This document shows positions 4,468 to 5,808 of a stretch of 5,808 bases of DNA, piece by piece (position 1 is the stretch's first letter; each line of letters starts with the position of its first letter). Made by a program: the position numbers and the translations under genes. The notes below the pieces were generated by a model, which saw only the letters and a list, made by a program, of their open reading frames with translations, had not been told where the DNA came from and searched no databases. The DNA is taken from positions 1 to 5,808 of the forward strand of contig JANXLW010000402.1 of NCBI GenBank assembly GCA_025354965.1, written 5' to 3'. This DNA is from Betaproteobacteria bacterium (GTDB lineage Bacteria; Pseudomonadota; Gammaproteobacteria; Burkholderiales; Burkholderiaceae_C).

Positions 4468-5808
4468 CACTTGGATATCGTCAGAGGTGCCACCTGGTTC
4501 TCGCGGTGGCAAACCGGTATGTTGCGTCAGCAGCCTGCCTGACATCGAGGTTTTTGTGGCAGTCGTTGTCGAATTTTTGCGCCGCGCGGCACTGTAGTTG
4601 CCATCCAGCAGCGGCTGAAAAGTCGGAATCAGGTGATGCTTGCCATTGCCAATCAGGTCGGCACGACCCATCGCCTTGAGCGCCTCACGCAACAGTGGCC
4701 AGTTGTTGGCGTCGTGGTAGCGCAAGAAAGCCTTGTGCAGGCGGCGACGCTTTTCCCCACGCACGATGTCCACCGTCTCGCTGTCGCGGGTAATTTTGCG
4801 CAGCGGGTTCCTGTTGGTGTGGTACATGGCCGTTGCCGTGGCCATGGGCGAGGGGTAAAAGGTTTGCACCTGATCGGCGCGAAAGCTGTTTTTCTTCAGC
4901 CATACTGCCAGATTCATCATGTCTTCGTCACTGGTACCTGGATGTGCGGCAATGAAATATGGAACCAGGAACTGCTTCTTGCCTGCCTCCAGCGAGAATT
5001 TCTCGAACAAGGTCTTGAATTTGTCATAAGAGCCAATACCGGGCTTCATCATCTTGGTCAACGGCCCGGTTTCGGTGTGCTCCGGTGCAATTTTCAGGTA
5101 ACCGCCAACATGGTGTTGCACCAGTTCCCTGACGTACTCGGGGCTTCGCACCGCCAGGTCGTAGCGCAGTCCGGAGCCGATCAGGATTTTCTTGATGCCT
5201 TTGAGCGCGCGTCCGCGCCGGTACATCTTGATGAGCGGGCCGTGGTCGGTGCCCAGGTTCTGGCAGATGCCGGGATAGACACAGCTGGGCTTGCGACAAG
5301 CCGCCTCGATCTCGGGGCTGCGGCAGCCCAAACGGTACATGTTGGCGGTTGGGCCGCCAAGGTCCGAAATGGTGCCCGTGAAGCCTTTGACCTTGTCGCG
5401 AATCTCTTCAATCTCGCGCATCACCGAATCTTCGGAACGGCTCTGGATGATGCGGCCTTCGTGCTCGGTGATCGAGCAAAAAGTGCAACCACCAAAACAA
5501 CCACGCATGATGTTGACGCTGAAGCGGATCATCTCCCAGGCCGGGATCTTGGTGACGCCTTCATGGCTGCCACGCTCGTCGGCGTAGGCCGGATGCGGAC
5601 TGCGCCCATAAGGCAGGTCAAACACGAAGTCCATCTCGGCGGTGGTGAGCGGAATCGGCGGTGGCGTGATCCAGACATCGCGCGCAGTGACACCCTCGCC
5701 ATGCGCCTGCACCAGCGCGCGCGCGTTGCCAGGGTTGGTCTCCAGATGCAGCACCCGGCTGGCGTGGGCGTAGAGCACCGGGTCGCTCTTGACCTGCTCG
5801 TAGCTGGG
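4450..5808 (-). CDS. ygiQ: YgiQ-family radical SAM protein, C-terminal part (gene cut by right window edge)
   Basis: The last 452 residues are visible and the frame is open through base 5808, reading PSYEQVKSDPVLYAHASRV. YgiQ-family proteins are usually about 700 residues or more, so roughly the first 300 are outside the window. The GTG at 5776-5778 is an internal valine, not a start. The radical SAM iron-sulfur cluster motif C-x3-C-x2-C occurs in RGCFGGCTFCSI (cysteines encoded at 5476-5499), followed by the family signature SITEHEGR. The core barrel continues with TISDLGGPTANMY, a cysteine-containing segment (CRKPSCVYPGICQNL), LKIAPEHTETG and the FYPSPMATATAMYHT motif. The C-terminal DUF3362-type region ends at about LIPTFQP. 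A low-complexity Ser/Thr-rich tail ending KKKRR follows. The substrate and product of YgiQ enzymes are not established. The gene is convergent with envZ, and its 3' end overlaps that operon's terminator. Confidence 0.92.
   Translation of the reverse strand, partial: PSYEQVKSDPVLYAHASRVLHLETNPGNARALVQAHGEGVTARDVWITPPPIPLTTAEMDFVFDLPYGRSPHPAYADERGSHEGVTKIPAWEMIRFSVNIMRGCFGGCTFCSITEHEGRIIQSRSEDSVMREIEEIRDKVKGFTGTISDLGGPTANMYRLGCRSPEIEAACRKPSCVYPGICQNLGTDHGPLIKMYRRGRALKGIKKILIGSGLRYDLAVRSPEYVRELVQHHVGGYLKIAPEHTETGPLTKMMKPGIGSYDKFKTLFEKFSLEAGKKQFLVPYFIAAHPGTSDEDMMNLAVWLKKNSFRADQVQTFYPSPMATATAMYHTNRNPLRKITRDSETVDIVRGEKRRRLHKAFLRYHDANNWPLLREALKAMGRADLIGNGKHHLIPTFQPLLDGNYSAARRKNSTTTATKTSMSGRLLTQHTGLPPREPGGTSDDIQVKKKRR

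Noticed and set aside
1..5808. Search for CRISPR repeats, tRNA-like cloverleaves, insertion-sequence ends, toxin-antitoxin pairs or phage genes.
   Set aside because: No regularly spaced long repeats, terminal inverted repeats, transposase motifs or RNA genes are visible. The gene content is consistent with ordinary chromosomal core sequence.

Overview
The window looks like ordinary chromosomal core sequence from a betaproteobacterium, most likely Burkholderiales and probably near the Comamonadaceae (Rhodoferax/Polaromonas type). The evidence is the moderately high GC content, the dense coding with short intergenic gaps, and the character of the proteins: an OmpR/EnvZ pair with a Burkholderiales-like sequence, a 3-hydroxybutyrate dehydrogenase typical of polyhydroxybutyrate (PHB)-cycling bacteria, and a large YgiQ-type radical SAM protein. 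This placement comes from recognising protein families by eye, not from a database search. I see no mobile element, CRISPR array, tRNA or rRNA.

Layout from left to right. (1) 1-219, minus strand: the N-terminal 73 residues of an alpha/beta hydrolase that runs off the left edge. (2) 220-283: a short divergent promoter region. (3) 284-1066, plus: a complete 3-hydroxybutyrate dehydrogenase. (4) 1075-1086: a palindrome in the 22-bp gap between convergent genes. (5) 1089-1853, minus: an exported SIMPL-domain (DUF541/YggE-like) protein. Upstream of it and overlapping its first possible start codon is a small secreted protein of unknown function (1828-2109, minus). (6) 2110-2274: a 165-bp divergent intergenic region carrying repeats that could be response-regulator boxes. 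(7) 2275-3006 and 3003-4418, plus: an OmpR-family response regulator and its EnvZ-like sensor histidine kinase, joined by a 4-bp TTGA overlap. (8) 4432-4467: a hairpin followed by eight T residues that ends the two-component operon and lies inside the 3' end of the convergent gene. (9) 4450-5808, minus: the C-terminal 452 residues of a YgiQ-family radical SAM protein that runs off the right edge.

Functionally there are three modules. The left module fits carbon-storage or ketone-body metabolism, with the hydrolase and 3-hydroxybutyrate dehydrogenase divergently transcribed. The middle module is two envelope or periplasmic proteins, divergent from an envelope-stress-type two-component system. 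The right end is a radical SAM enzyme of poorly defined function. No clearly new system is visible. The points most worth a second look are the repeats upstream of ompR, the uncharacterised small exported protein paired with the SIMPL protein, and the terminator that also encodes the basic tail of the radical SAM protein.
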